Positions 8,145 through 17,799 are shown, numbered from the stretch's first letter. The stretch is DNA of 64,000 nucleotides from CAYLQA01 sp964385695 (GCA_964385695.1 CAYLQA010000011.1:1-64000), one strand, 5' to 3'. Translations and numbers: made by a program. Notes: generated by a model not told the origin, from the letters alone.

Positions 8145-10253
8145 ATGTATAAAAAGGTGTTACAGGGGGCAGGTATCGGCCTGCTTGCCGGAATGTTGTC
8201 CCTTTTTCTCTGGTATAATGATGTTTTTGAGCCCTTGGAGCATGCCTCCTGGAGCTGGCGGGTTGCAGCCCATGCCACGCCGCAAACAAGCACTGATTCC
8301 ATTCGTATCATAGCTCTGGATCAAAAGAGCCTGGATTGGGGCAGCCAGGAGAATAATCTCTCCTGGCCTTGGCCGCGCCAGGCCTATGAGTTGGTCCTCT
8401 CCTTTTGCAAAAGAGCCGGGGCCAAGGTGGTGGCGCTGGATATTCTTTTTAGCGAGCCCTCCCTTTACGGGGTCGGAGATGATAAAGCCCTGGGCCGCGC
8501 CATGCTGGTAAACGCCCCGGTGGTGGCAAGCTTCACCTTTCGGGCCAAGGGGCAACAGGAGGGGGAATCCCAGCCGCCTTTTCTTGCCATTAAGGGCTTG
8601 GGGCAGTGGCGGAAAACATCCGCCATGGCCGCAGGCGGTTTTTTTACCATGCCCGTGGCCGAGATTGCAGACAGTGCAGCCATGCTCGCCAATATCAGCA
8701 GTAGCCCGGATCCGGACGGGGTCTTCCGCAGGGCACCTCTTTTCAGTCTCAACGGTTCAAAGGCTGTTCCCAGTCTGGCCCTGGCCGCCTATCTTGCGGC
8801 CCAGCCGCAAGAGGTGCCTCTTTCTCTGACAACGGGCGAGTTCAGAGTCGGGAATGCGACCATCCCCATCGATGGGGCCGGAAAAAGCATCCTCAATTTT
8901 CGCGGTCCTTCCCAGGCCATCTCCACCTTTTCCGCTGCCGCCATCATACAATCGGAGTTGCAGATTCGGGCCGGGCAAGCGCCAACGGTAAGTCCTGGTG
9001 ATTTTAAGGATCGCTATGTGTTTTTCGGCCTTACCGCCTTGGGATTGTATGATCTCAGGACGACACCTATTGACGGGGTCTATGCCGGGGTGGAGGTGCA
9101 TGCCACCATGCTTGATAATCTGCTGGCCCGCGACTTTCTCAAGGATTGTCCGCTGATTATTACCATAGCAATGGTCCTGCTCTCGGCCATGCTCTCCGGG
9201 GTGCTCATTGTCTTCAGCAAGAGGGCTCTTATCTCCGGTCTGCTCTTTATCTGTCTTCTGCCGTTGCCCGCAATTGTAGGCTTTGTAGCATATGGCCAAG
9301 GATATTGGTTGCCCATGGCAATGCCGAGTGTGGCAATACTCTTCGCCCTGTTGAACGGTGCGCTGTTTAATTTTGCCACAGAGGGCAGGAAGAAACGCTA
9401 TATCAAGCGGGCCTTCAAGCAATACCTGCATCCGGCCGTGATCGATCAACTCCTCCACCAGCCAGAGCGTTTGCGCCTTGGAGGAGAAAAACGGGAGCTG
9501 ACCATCTTTTTTTGCGATTTGCAGAACTTTACCTCCCTTTCCGAACAGCTTGAGCCTGAGGAGTTGACCCTATTGCTCAACAGGTACCTGACGGCCATGA
9601 CCGATATCATTCTCGAATGCGGCGGCACGATTGATAAGTATGAAGGGGATGCCATTTTGGCCTTTTGGAATGCCCCTTTGGATCAACCCGACCATGCCGC
9701 TTGCGGAGTTGGGGCGGCCCTTGCATGCCAGGCGCGTCTTGCCGAGTTGCGCGATGAGTTTCGCGAGCGTTTTAAGTTTAACCTCTTCATGCGCGTGGGC
9801 GTGAATACCGGTGCGGCGGTGGTGGGTAATCTTGGCTCCAGCCAGCGTTTTGATTACTCCATTTTGGGCGACAGCGTGAACATTGCCTCGCGCCTTGAGG
9901 GGGTGAATAAGGAGTTCGGGACCCCGATCCTGATTTCGGAAAGCACCAAAGAAAGGCTGCCTGCCGGATTTGTTGTTCGGGAAATAGGCAGAGTGCGGGT
10001 GGTTGGCAGGCAAGAATCTGTGACCGTTTATGAGCCCATAGCCGTGGAGGCGGATACAGAAGCGCAGGAACTTACTCGTTTTCATGAGGCCCTGGACCTG
10101 TATTATAAGGGCAAGTTCAGCGAGTCCCTGGAGTCGTTTGCCCCTCTGGCCAAGCATGACGAACCTGCGGCCCGCTATGTTGCCCGCTGTAGAAGCCTAT
10201 TGGCCAATCCGCCACTTACTTGGGACGGCGTGTGGAAGATGACAAAAAAATAA
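8145..10253 (+). CDS. CHASE2-domain class III adenylate/guanylate cyclase
   Basis: 702 residues. An N-terminal membrane segment is followed by an extracytoplasmic CHASE2 sensor (about 40-320) and three closely spaced membrane helices (about 333-410). The C-terminal class III cyclase domain (about 440-620) starts with ELTIFFCDLQNFT, carrying the first metal aspartate, and includes GGTIDKYEGDAILAFW with the second. It should make cAMP or cGMP in the cytoplasm; the base specificity cannot be assigned. It begins three bases after the M48 gene and overlaps the ABC transporter start, so it is the centre of a five-gene run. Confidence 0.9.
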   Translation: MYKKVLQGAGIGLLAGMLSLFLWYNDVFEPLEHASWSWRVAAHATPQTSTDSIRIIALDQKSLDWGSQENNLSWPWPRQAYELVLSFCKRAGAKVVALDILFSEPSLYGVGDDKALGRAMLVNAPVVASFTFRAKGQQEGESQPPFLAIKGLGQWRKTSAMAAGGFFTMPVAEIADSAAMLANISSSPDPDGVFRRAPLFSLNGSKAVPSLALAAYLAAQPQEVPLSLTTGEFRVGNATIPIDGAGKSILNFRGPSQAISTFSAAAIIQSELQIRAGQAPTVSPGDFKDRYVFFGLTALGLYDLRTTPIDGVYAGVEVHATMLDNLLARDFLKDCPLIITIAMVLLSAMLSGVLIVFSKRALISGLLFICLLPLPAIVGFVAYGQGYWLPMAMPSVAILFALLNGALFNFATEGRKKRYIKRAFKQYLHPAVIDQLLHQPERLRLGGEKRELTIFFCDLQNFTSLSEQLEPEELTLLLNRYLTAMTDIILECGGTIDKYEGDAILAFWNAPLDQPDHAACGVGAALACQARLAELRDEFRERFKFNLFMRVGVNTGAAVVGNLGSSQRFDYSILGDSVNIASRLEGVNKEFGTPILISESTKERLPAGFVVREIGRVRVVGRQESVTVYEPIAVEADTEAQELTRFHEALDLYYKGKFSESLESFAPLAKHDEPAARYVARCRSLLANPPLTWDGVWKMTKK

Positions 10254-12013
10254 ATAGTTCTTCCCAACTTGGAAGGGCCCTCTTCATTTTAGCGCCTTTT
10301 TTCGTCCGCTATCGCCTGCGGCTTATCGGCGGTTTTGTTGCGTTGCTGGGAGTGGATTTTTTGCAGTTGATCATTCCCCGTTTTGTGAAGCGGGCCGTGG
10401 ACCAGTTGGGGAATGACACGGCCACTGAAGAGGTGTTACTGCATATCGCCTTGATGGTCGGCGGCTGCGCCCTGGCTGTCTCCTTTTGCCGTTTTGGCTG
10501 GCGCTATCTGGTCTTAGGCTTTTCCCGGCTTCTTGAGCGCGACCTGCGCAAAGATTTTTTTGCCCGCTTGCTCACCCTTGACCAGGTGTTTTTTCAAAAA
10601 CGGCCGGTGGGTGAGGTCATGGCCTTATCCAGTAACGACTTGGCCGCAGTACAGCTCAGTTGCGGCATGGGACTGGTGGCCTTTGTTGATGCGGTCATCA
10701 TGACCGTTGCCGCCCTTGGCTTTATGTCCTTTATCAGCTTCAAACTCACCTTGATTGCCGTATTGCCCATGCCTGTTTTGGCCCTGATCACCCGGGCTTT
10801 GGCCGGCAGGCTGCACCGCCGTTTTACCAAGGTCCAGGAGCAGTTTGCCAAGTTGACCGAGTTCGCCCGTTCCACGGTGGGCAATATCCGGCTTATTAAG
10901 GGGTTTAATCAAGAGCGTTTCCAGGTTGGATGTTTTGCTGAAATGGGCGGGGAGTATGTTACCGACAACATCCGCCTGGCCCGGATACAGGGAACCCTTT
11001 TTCCTGTATCCGGGCTGGTCGGCAATTGCAGCCTGTTGTTGGTTTTGTTTTTCGGCGGGCGTTTGGCCATCAGTGGCGTCATCTCCATTGGCGATTTTGT
11101 CGCCTTTGTTTCCTATCTCTTCATGCTCACCTGGCCCATGATGGCCATTGGCTGGGTGGCCAACCTCTTTCAGCGCGGCATCACTTCTCTGTTGAGAATC
11201 GACGATATCCTCAAGGCCGAGCCGGTTCTGCATGATCCGGCCAAGGTGGAAAAATTGCCCGAGGTCAAGGGGGAGCTGGCCATGCGTGATGTCTCCTTTT
11301 CTTATGGCAGTGGGGATTTACAGGTGCTCAGGCAGATTGACCTGCAAGTTAAGCCCGGGGAGTTTCTTGGTATCGTCGGTAAAACCGGTTCCGGCAAGAG
11401 TACGATTTGCAAGCTTTTGACCCGCATGTACCCGGTCAAGGACGGGCAGTTGTTTCTCGATGGTATCGATATCAATCATCTGCACCTGGCGGATTATCGG
11501 CGCAGTATTGCCTATGTCTCTCAGGTGGTGACTCTTTTTTCCGAAACCATTGCCGCCAATATCGCCATGGGTGAGCCCGGGGTCGACCAGGCGCGCGTAG
11601 AAGAGGCCGCCCGGGTCTGTGCCGTGCACGAGGAGATCATGGCACTGCCCCAAGGGTATCAGACCCGGATCGGCGAAAAGGGTATCAAGCTCTCCGGCGG
11701 ACAGCGGCAGCGTATTGCCCTGGCCCGCGCCCTATTGCTTGACCGCCCCATCCTGATTATCGACGACGCGCTTTCCGCCGTGGATTTGGGTACGGAAAAC
11801 ATCATATTGGAAGGCCTGCGCGGCTTTCGTAAGGATCACACCTGTATCGTGGTCTCCCACCGTATCGCTCCGCTCAATGGGGCGGACGAGATTGTGGTTC
11901 TGGAAAAGGGCAGGATAACGGACCGGGGCGATCACCAGGAGATGCTCAAGACAAATGAGTATTACCGGCTCATCTATGAGCACCAAAGCGTTGCCTGGCA
12001 GGGGAGGAACTGA
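10232..12013 (+). CDS. ABC exporter half-transporter, MdlA-like (degenerate ATP site)
   Basis: 593 residues from a GTG start at 10232 with upstream GGGACGG; a TTG at 10220 is an alternative. A six-helix exporter membrane domain (1-310) precedes the ATPase, with Walker A GKTGSGKST, signature LSGGQRQR and Walker B ILIIDDALSAVD. The usual catalytic glutamate after Walker B is an aspartate here, as in the degenerate subunit of heterodimeric exporters such as MdlA/MdlB and TM287/288. It should pair with the next gene product. Substrate unknown; multidrug or lipid is the family guess. It overlaps the cyclase gene by 22 bases. Confidence 0.88.
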   Translation: MEDDKKINSSSQLGRALFILAPFFVRYRLRLIGGFVALLGVDFLQLIIPRFVKRAVDQLGNDTATEEVLLHIALMVGGCALAVSFCRFGWRYLVLGFSRLLERDLRKDFFARLLTLDQVFFQKRPVGEVMALSSNDLAAVQLSCGMGLVAFVDAVIMTVAALGFMSFISFKLTLIAVLPMPVLALITRALAGRLHRRFTKVQEQFAKLTEFARSTVGNIRLIKGFNQERFQVGCFAEMGGEYVTDNIRLARIQGTLFPVSGLVGNCSLLLVLFFGGRLAISGVISIGDFVAFVSYLFMLTWPMMAIGWVANLFQRGITSLLRIDDILKAEPVLHDPAKVEKLPEVKGELAMRDVSFSYGSGDLQVLRQIDLQVKPGEFLGIVGKTGSGKSTICKLLTRMYPVKDGQLFLDGIDINHLHLADYRRSIAYVSQVVTLFSETIAANIAMGEPGVDQARVEEAARVCAVHEEIMALPQGYQTRIGEKGIKLSGGQRQRIALARALLLDRPILIIDDALSAVDLGTENIILEGLRGFRKDHTCIVVSHRIAPLNGADEIVVLEKGRITDRGDHQEMLKTNEYYRLIYEHQSVAWQGRN

Positions 12014-12015
12014 CG

Positions 12016-13815
12016 GTGCGCTACGATTTCGGCTACTTTGAAGAAGGCAAGCTCGGCAGGGTGCGGGATCTCGGCCTGTGGCAGCGGATCTTGACCTTTC
12101 TCGGGCCGTACTGGAAGGGTGCGGTTGCCGCAAGCCTGCTCTCTTTGGGGGTGGTGGCCACAGGGTTGGTTCTGCCGTATCTGATCCGGCTCGGGGTGGA
12201 TGATTACATTTTACAGCATGAGTTGCCAGCCGCGCTACGTTTTGAGGGCTTAGGCAGGTTGGCCCTGGTCTTTATTCTCCTCATGGGCCTGAATTTTCTC
12301 TGCAACTTTCTTCAGGTCTTGATCCTGGAGTGGACCGGGCAGCACGTTATGCATAAGTTGCGGCAGAGCCTGTTTTCTCACCTGGTAAGCCTTGATCTGC
12401 CATTTTTCGACAATACCCCCTCCGGTAAGCTTGTGACAAGATTAACGAATGATATCCAGAACATGCATGAGATGTTCACCTCGGTCATCGTCACCCTCTT
12501 TAACGACCTGATAAAGCTTGCCGCCATCCTGGTGATTCTTTTTTGGCTCAACAGTCACCTGGCCTTTCTCATGACCTTGCTCATCCCCATTATGTTGCTT
12601 AATACCGTTTGGTTCAGCCGTCTGGCCAGAGAGGCCTTTCGCTCCATCCGCACCTCGCTGGCCCGCATTAATTCATTCTTGCAGGAATCCCTGGCCGGGC
12701 TCTCTGTTATCCAGTCCTACGGCCGAGAGGATGACTCGCTCTCAGGCTTTGAGCATCTCAACGACGAGTATAAAGACAATAGTATTTACCAGATAAAAAT
12801 TTTCGCCATCTTCATGCCCTTGATCGAGCTGATGAGCGGCGTGACCATCGGCCTTATCATCTGGTACGGCGGCAGCCAAATTATCGCCGGAGAAATGACC
12901 ATCGGCATTCTGGTCGCCTTTCTTGCTTACATGCGGCTTTTCTTCCAGCCATTGCGCGAGCTTTCGCAAAAATACTCCATTGTCCAGTCCGCCCTGGCCT
13001 CGGCCGAGAGGATTTTTGAACTGCTCGATATAAGACCCAGCCTTTCTGGCGAGTCGGGCGGGATGCGTCCGACCCAGGTCAAGGGGGAGATTGTCTTTGA
13101 TAAGGTCACCTTCGCCTATGAGGATTCCCACCCGGTGCTCGAGGATTTTTCCCTGAGCATTGCGCCGGGGGAGATCGTTGCCATTGTCGGGGCGACAGGC
13201 AGTGGCAAGACCACGGTGATCAACCTGCTGGAGCGTTTTTACGAGCCAGGCTCGGGTCGAATCCTCTTTGATGGCCGCGCTATCAACACCCTGGATCAAC
13301 ATTGGCTGCGCAGGCAGATAGGGCTTGTGATGCAGGATGTCTTTGTCCTGCCAGGCTCGGTTCATGAAAACGTCACCTTGGACAGCGATTTGGCCAAGGA
13401 CGCCCTGACTGAGGTAATGAAAAAGGCTCGCCTAAGCGAGATGGTCGCAGCCCTGCCCGAGGGGATGGAAACCATTATTGGCGAAGGGGGGCATGCCCTT
13501 TCTTCCGGCCAACGCCAGTTGCTCTCCTTTGCCCGTGTTTTTGCAAGAGACCCCAAGGTGTTAATCCTGGATGAGGCCACATCCCATGTGGATTCCGTCT
13601 CCGAGCAGCGCATTGAGCAGGCCATTGATACCTCTCTTTCCGGGCGAACAAGCATTGTCATCGCCCATAGGCTTTCCACCATCAGGCGGGCGAATCGCAT
13701 TATCGTCATGGACAAGGGGCGGATTGTCGAGCAGGGCAGCCACCCCGAGCTGGTGGCGAAAAAGGGATATTTTTATCGCTTACTTCGTTTGCAGGAGGGG
13801 CTCTTTAATTCATGA
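12016..13815 (+). CDS. ABC exporter half-transporter, MdlB-like (consensus catalytic site)
   Basis: 599 residues, GTG start at 12016 behind GGGGAGGAA. The membrane domain spans about 1-320; the ATPase has Walker A GATGSGKTT, a modified signature LSSGQRQ and Walker B LILDEATSHVD with the catalytic glutamate that its partner lacks. The two genes are two bases apart and should form a heterodimer in the inner membrane. The 3' end forms half of a hairpin shared with the convergent oxidoreductase gene. Confidence 0.9.
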   Translation: MRYDFGYFEEGKLGRVRDLGLWQRILTFLGPYWKGAVAASLLSLGVVATGLVLPYLIRLGVDDYILQHELPAALRFEGLGRLALVFILLMGLNFLCNFLQVLILEWTGQHVMHKLRQSLFSHLVSLDLPFFDNTPSGKLVTRLTNDIQNMHEMFTSVIVTLFNDLIKLAAILVILFWLNSHLAFLMTLLIPIMLLNTVWFSRLAREAFRSIRTSLARINSFLQESLAGLSVIQSYGREDDSLSGFEHLNDEYKDNSIYQIKIFAIFMPLIELMSGVTIGLIIWYGGSQIIAGEMTIGILVAFLAYMRLFFQPLRELSQKYSIVQSALASAERIFELLDIRPSLSGESGGMRPTQVKGEIVFDKVTFAYEDSHPVLEDFSLSIAPGEIVAIVGATGSGKTTVINLLERFYEPGSGRILFDGRAINTLDQHWLRRQIGLVMQDVFVLPGSVHENVTLDSDLAKDALTEVMKKARLSEMVAALPEGMETIIGEGGHALSSGQRQLLSFARVFARDPKVLILDEATSHVDSVSEQRIEQAIDTSLSGRTSIVIAHRLSTIRRANRIIVMDKGRIVEQGSHPELVAKKGYFYRLLRLQEGLFNS

Positions 13816-13821
13816 GCCCCT
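13796..13821. terminator. Convergent hairpin between ABC exporter and oxidoreductase genes
   Basis: AGGGGCTC (13796-13803) pairs with GAGCCCCT (13814-13821) across a 10-nt loop. It overlaps the stop codon region of the rightward gene and lies just past the end of the leftward gene. There is no long T-run, so termination strength is uncertain. Confidence 0.45.
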
Positions 13822-13830
13822 TGGCTGTGC

Positions 13831-15006
13831 TTAAGAGTTGAGGATGGTGTTTTTTATATCCCCAGCCTCCAACCCTTCCGTGATATAGCGGGTCACGGTG
13901 TTGAACCCCGTGGTGTCCCCGAGCATGATGCAGCCGATGATGCGGTGTTGGTCCAGGACCAGTTTTTTATAAACCGCGCCGGAACTGACCACCTTTGCCT
14001 CAAAGCGGCCTTCCGCATCAATCTCCCCGGCTGCGGCAAGATCGATGCCCGCTACCTTGAGCTGGTTGCTCATGGTTGTCCCCTGATACAGGGATTCACC
14101 ACCAGCCATGTTGATTCCTGCGATCTTTCCCTGTTGCATGGCCGCGGGCCAGATACCGTAAAGCATCTCTTGGTGTTGCACCACATCCCCAGCGGCGTAG
14201 ATGCCGGGTACACTGGTCTCCAGCATATCATCCACGATAATGCCCTTATCGCACGTAAGGCCGAGTTGTTTGGCAAGATCCAGGTTGGGGCGAACCCCTG
14301 CCGAGACCACCACCATCTGGCCTTGAATTTCCGTGCCCTTTTCCAGGCAGATGCCTTCGACCCTGTCCGTGCCGCTGATGCGTTTGGTCATGGCGTCGAG
14401 ATGGAAGCTAAAACCCATTTGCTCCATGATCTCCCGCAACCGTTTGGCCCCTTTATTATCGAGCTGGCGCGGAAGGAGGCGGGGAAAAAATTCAACCACC
14501 ACCACCTTTTTTCCGCGTTTAAGCAGGGAGTGGCCCGCCTCAAGGCCCAAAAGGCCGCCGCCGACCATGATCACGGTGTCGACTTTTTCAGCGTATGCCA
14601 CAATGGCCTTGGCATCGGCAATGGTTCTCAGGGTGAAGACCCCCGGGATGTCACTGCCGGCAATAGGGGGCAAAAAGGCATGGCTGCCCGTGGCAAGAAG
14701 GAGTTTGTCAAAATCAATGTTGCGGCCACCGGCCAGGGAGAGTTGTTTCTTCTTGCCATCCGCCCCTGTCACCTGCACCCCGGTTTCAAGAGAGATCTGT
14801 TGCGTCTCATACCAGGTGCTTTTTTTGATAAGGAGTTTTTCTTCATCCACAGTGCCGGCAAGGTAGTCGATCAGGCGGATACGGGAATAAAAGGGCAGGG
14901 TCTCGTCGGTGAGTATGGTGATGCTGCCGTGTGTGTCCTGCTTACGGATGTTTTCGGCGGCCGTTGTGCCGGCCACCCCATTGCCGATAATCAGATAGTC
15001 GGGCAT
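13831..15006 (-). CDS. NAD(P)/FAD-dependent oxidoreductase (NirB/rubredoxin-reductase type)
   Basis: 391 residues. The N-terminal FAD-binding motif is IIGNGVAGTTAAENI, the central NAD(P)-binding motif MVGGGLLGLEAG is near residue 145, and a C-terminal FAD contact reads GIYAAGDV near 265. The family includes rubredoxin reductases and the N-terminal half of NirB-type nitrite reductases, which pass electrons from NAD(P)H to small redox carriers. There is no siroheme part and no redox-active CxxC, so it is not a complete nitrite reductase or a thioredoxin reductase. No obvious partner lies next to it. Confidence 0.85.
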   Translation of the reverse strand: MPDYLIIGNGVAGTTAAENIRKQDTHGSITILTDETLPFYSRIRLIDYLAGTVDEEKLLIKKSTWYETQQISLETGVQVTGADGKKKQLSLAGGRNIDFDKLLLATGSHAFLPPIAGSDIPGVFTLRTIADAKAIVAYAEKVDTVIMVGGGLLGLEAGHSLLKRGKKVVVVEFFPRLLPRQLDNKGAKRLREIMEQMGFSFHLDAMTKRISGTDRVEGICLEKGTEIQGQMVVVSAGVRPNLDLAKQLGLTCDKGIIVDDMLETSVPGIYAAGDVVQHQEMLYGIWPAAMQQGKIAGINMAGGESLYQGTTMSNQLKVAGIDLAAAGEIDAEGRFEAKVVSSGAVYKKLVLDQHRIIGCIMLGDTTGFNTVTRYITEGLEAGDIKNTILNS

Positions 15007-15108
15007 AATGCACCTCAGGGTATCCGGGAAGGATGCTGTTACATTACCTCATTGTTTCACAACTCATCTCAGAAGTAAAAAGGATTCCAAGTCCTGGTAA
15101 GGAGCATT

Positions 15109-15597
15109 ATGTCTGAAAGTACCCAAAAAAGCTGTCCCTGCGGAGGCGGCGTCCGCGCCCAATGTTGCGGGCCCTATCTCGCCGGTGAGCAAAATGCGCC
15201 AACGGCTGTGCAACTCATGCGCTCGCGTTATACGGCCTTTGTGGAAAAGGATGCACCGTATCTCTTAAAGACCTGGCACCCCTCCTCTCGGCCCGAGGAG
15301 TTGGGCCTGGATGAGCAAGGAGATATCCAGTGGCTTGGTTTGGCTGTAGAACGGTGTGAGAATGGGCTTGCCGGGGAAAGTAAAGGGGTGGTGGAGTTTA
15401 CGGCCCGTTATCAGGTTGCCGGTCAAGAGCAAGACCTGCACGAGGTCAGCCGTTTTGTTTTTGAGAATGAGCAATGGTTCTATGTGGACGGTGATACTTC
15501 CGCGAAAAAGCTGGTCGTGCGTGAGAAAATCGGTCGCAACCAACCTTGCCCCTGTGGCAGCGGCAAGAAATATAAGCGCTGCTGCATGAACAAGTAA
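15109..15597 (+). CDS. ychJ: YchJ-family protein with two SEC-C motifs
   Basis: 162 residues. SEC-C zinc motifs sit at both ends: CPCGGGVRAQCC near the N-terminus and CPCGSGKKYKRCC at the C-terminus. Between them is the YchJ core, recognised by LMRSRYTAF and the NTF2-like fold region. Molecular role is unknown; SEC-C motifs bind zinc and often mediate binding to the translation or secretion machinery. A good RBS (AAGGAG) precedes the ATG. The gene converges on the neighbouring diguanylate cyclase gene with six bases between the stops. Confidence 0.9.
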   Translation: MSESTQKSCPCGGGVRAQCCGPYLAGEQNAPTAVQLMRSRYTAFVEKDAPYLLKTWHPSSRPEELGLDEQGDIQWLGLAVERCENGLAGESKGVVEFTARYQVAGQEQDLHEVSRFVFENEQWFYVDGDTSAKKLVVREKIGRNQPCPCGSGKKYKRCCMNK

Positions 15598-15603
15598 AGC
15601 AAA

Positions 15604-16869
15604 TTAGACCAAATCCATCTCCGCCACAGTGACCCTGTTGCGGCCAAGATTTTTTGACATGTACAGTGCATCGTCCGCCCGCCCGATCAAGGCATCGACC
15701 CCTTCCGGAACGGTGAGCGGCATTTGGGCGACCCCGAAGCTGGCCGTGACGTCAATGCTGTAGCCGTTCACGTTGCTGGTCATCCTCTCAATCTTGCCTC
15801 GCATCTTTTCCGCTACAATTTCCGCGGTTTTGAGATCCGTTTCCGGCAGGATCAAAAGAAACTCCTCGCCTCCATAGCGGCTGACCACATCATAGCGGCG
15901 TGAATACCTCTGTAGTATTCCTGCCGTGGCCTTGAGCACCGCATCCCCTGCCTGGTGGCCGTAGGTGTCGTTGATGTTTTTGAAAAAATCGAGATCCATC
16001 AGGATACAGGAGAGCGGTGCGGTAAAACGGCTGTGTTTTGCAACCTCTTCCTCAAGTCGATCCAGGGCGGTTTTTCGGTTAGCAAGGGCGGTGAGTCCGT
16101 CCGTGGTGGCCATTTTTAAAAGCTGGGCATGGGCGTCATCGAGTTTGCGCATGAACTTGCTGGATTGCAGCAGGAAAGCGACAGCTAAAAGGCCAAGAAC
16201 CCCAAGGGCGGAGAGCACGGTGTAGCGCCGGTTGTTATCAAGCTTTTCCTGGACATGATCCATGGGAATGGTGATGGCTATACCCCCCCTGATGTCGCCG
16301 TTTTTATAACCCTGGAAGGCATGGCATTTGTTGCAGCGGTTTTCATAGAGCAGGGGTGCCATGTAGCGGTATATCAGGCCCTGGTCCGTTTGGACAATGT
16401 CGTGGGTTTCTTCGGTACCCTGTTCGAATTCGAGAAGGGATTTTTTTTCAAAGGCGTCCGGGCTGTTGGTTTTTTTGTTGATCGGTTTGAGGCTCGCGAC
16501 ATGGAAGCGGAACTGGCCGGTTTTTTCGGCAAGCTCTGAGATGCCGCGCACCACCAGGCCGGGATTCTGCAGGGTGTATTGCTTGCCGTCTTGATCCTTG
16601 ATGTTGACCTTCAGGCCGGGCTGAGAGACCAGGAACGGGTGGGGGTCGACACCTGGGCGGACGGGGATGAACACGCCTCCATGGCCGGAGACCCAGCGTC
16701 GGGTGATGATCAATTCGCTGAACAGCGCCCTGGCCTGCTGGAGGAGAATATCCTCGGTGAGTTTTTGGGCGCGGAGGTGGAAACTGACAAAAACAGAGAC
16801 GACCACAACGATGATGATGGCCATAATCACCATCAAAAAATTGCGGACCAGTCGTAAACTGACAGCCAA
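15604..16869 (-). CDS. Diguanylate cyclase with heme-binding DUF3365 sensor
   Basis: 421 residues. A membrane segment (about 8-30) leads to a periplasmic DUF3365 domain with heme motif CNKCH (179-183), a second membrane segment (217-234) and a GGDEF domain. The active-site signature is GGEEF (333-337), and an inhibitory-site RxxD (324-327) lies five residues before it, so it should make c-di-GMP with product inhibition. The sensor is a paralogue of the one in the kinase at 1158-2801; both share CHAxQGYKxGDIRGG. One sensor type thus feeds a phosphorelay and a second-messenger enzyme in this window. Confidence 0.92.
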   Translation of the reverse strand: MAVSLRLVRNFLMVIMAIIIVVVVSVFVSFHLRAQKLTEDILLQQARALFSELIITRRWVSGHGGVFIPVRPGVDPHPFLVSQPGLKVNIKDQDGKQYTLQNPGLVVRGISELAEKTGQFRFHVASLKPINKKTNSPDAFEKKSLLEFEQGTEETHDIVQTDQGLIYRYMAPLLYENRCNKCHAFQGYKNGDIRGGIAITIPMDHVQEKLDNNRRYTVLSALGVLGLLAVAFLLQSSKFMRKLDDAHAQLLKMATTDGLTALANRKTALDRLEEEVAKHSRFTAPLSCILMDLDFFKNINDTYGHQAGDAVLKATAGILQRYSRRYDVVSRYGGEEFLLILPETDLKTAEIVAEKMRGKIERMTSNVNGYSIDVTASFGVAQMPLTVPEGVDALIGRADDALYMSKNLGRNRVTVAEMDLV

Positions 16870-16940
16870 ATTAAAACTCCTACAACACTACGAAATTCTA
16901 CCCTCTTTTTATATAGGTACTTTATAGCGCTTGGAAAGGC

Positions 16941-16976
16941 AAGACGGAATTGGGATGAAATACCCAATTCCGTCTT
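16941..16976 (-). terminator. Perfect 14-bp hairpin downstream of the nitroreductase gene
   Basis: AAGACGGAATTGGG (16941-16954) and CCCAATTCCGTCTT (16963-16976) pair perfectly around an 8-nt loop, 26 bases past the stop of the leftward nitroreductase gene. A strong T-run is lacking, so it may be a weak terminator or an mRNA end stabiliser. Confidence 0.5.
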
Positions 16977-17001
16977 TTGCTGTAAGATGTTTTGTCGTCT
17001 G

Positions 17002-17799
17002 TTAGCGCCAGGTGATATGAAGCGGTTTGCGAGGTGGTACCCGGAAGTAATTGTACTTGGGATAGCCGAACATCATGGCCCCGAATAGCTTGTGATCTGC
17101 GGGGAGATCAAGGGCATCAAGCAGGGGTTGATGCCCGTTTGCAGCGGCGCTCATCAGCATACCGGCCCAACAGGTGCCGACTCCGAGGCTGTTTGCCGCA
17201 AGATCAAAGTATGTCATGGCGATGGTACAGTCAACATCGGGCTTGATGCTGTCTTTGTGGGCGTACGCCACGGCAAGATGCGGTGCATCGCGCAGGACCA
17301 TGTCTGCTCCGCTGTCATCCCAGGCGGCGACAATGCCGGGGTAATTGCCATTGCCCCGGAGCCAGCCCACTACGTTTTCCGCTATAAGCCTGACCTCATC
17401 ACGTTTTTCAATGATCAGCCACTGGACGGGCTGCACGTTTTTTGCCGTGGGTGCCCAACGGCAGACATCAAGGATCTGTTTCATGTAATCACGGGAGACC
17501 GGGTCGGTGGTGTAAGAGCGGATGGAACGCCGCCCTTTGAGCATTTGCGCGGTTTTGCTGATGGAGGGCACAGGCCCGTTGGGTACCGGCAGGCAGTCAT
17601 CCGGGCCGAGGGTTGTGAGGGACAAGGCTCTGTGTGGGCAAACGGCAACGCAATGTCCGCATTCGATGCATATTTTTGCCCCTGCATCGCGCATGGCCGG
17701 GATGCCGTCGTTTTGTTGGGTCAAAAGCTTGAATGGGCATTCCGCCACACATATTCCGTCCTTTTTGCATTTTTCTTCGTCAATGATAATTTGGGGCAT
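17002..17799 (-). CDS. Ferredoxin-nitroreductase fusion protein
   Basis: 265 residues. The first 65 residues are a 2[4Fe-4S] ferredoxin domain: cysteines C11, C17 and C21 in CKKDGICVAECP and a second set CIECGHCVAVCP. Residues 85-260 are a nitroreductase domain, recognised by RRSIRSYTTDPV and GVGTCWAGML, which binds FMN. The fusion lets the flavin receive electrons directly from reduced ferredoxin, a common design in strict anaerobes. Substrate unknown. ATG at 17799 with AGGAGGCAG upstream. Confidence 0.9.
   Translation of the reverse strand: MPQIIIDEEKCKKDGICVAECPFKLLTQQNDGIPAMRDAGAKICIECGHCVAVCPHRALSLTTLGPDDCLPVPNGPVPSISKTAQMLKGRRSIRSYTTDPVSRDYMKQILDVCRWAPTAKNVQPVQWLIIEKRDEVRLIAENVVGWLRGNGNYPGIVAAWDDSGADMVLRDAPHLAVAYAHKDSIKPDVDCTIAMTYFDLAANSLGVGTCWAGMLMSAAANGHQPLLDALDLPADHKLFGAMMFGYPKYNYFRVPPRKPLHITWR

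Noticed and set aside
13945..15078. 377-residue plus-strand ORF opposite the oxidoreductase gene
   Set aside because: The minus strand has clear FAD and NAD(P) motifs; the plus-strand protein shows no known fold and is an antisense shadow.
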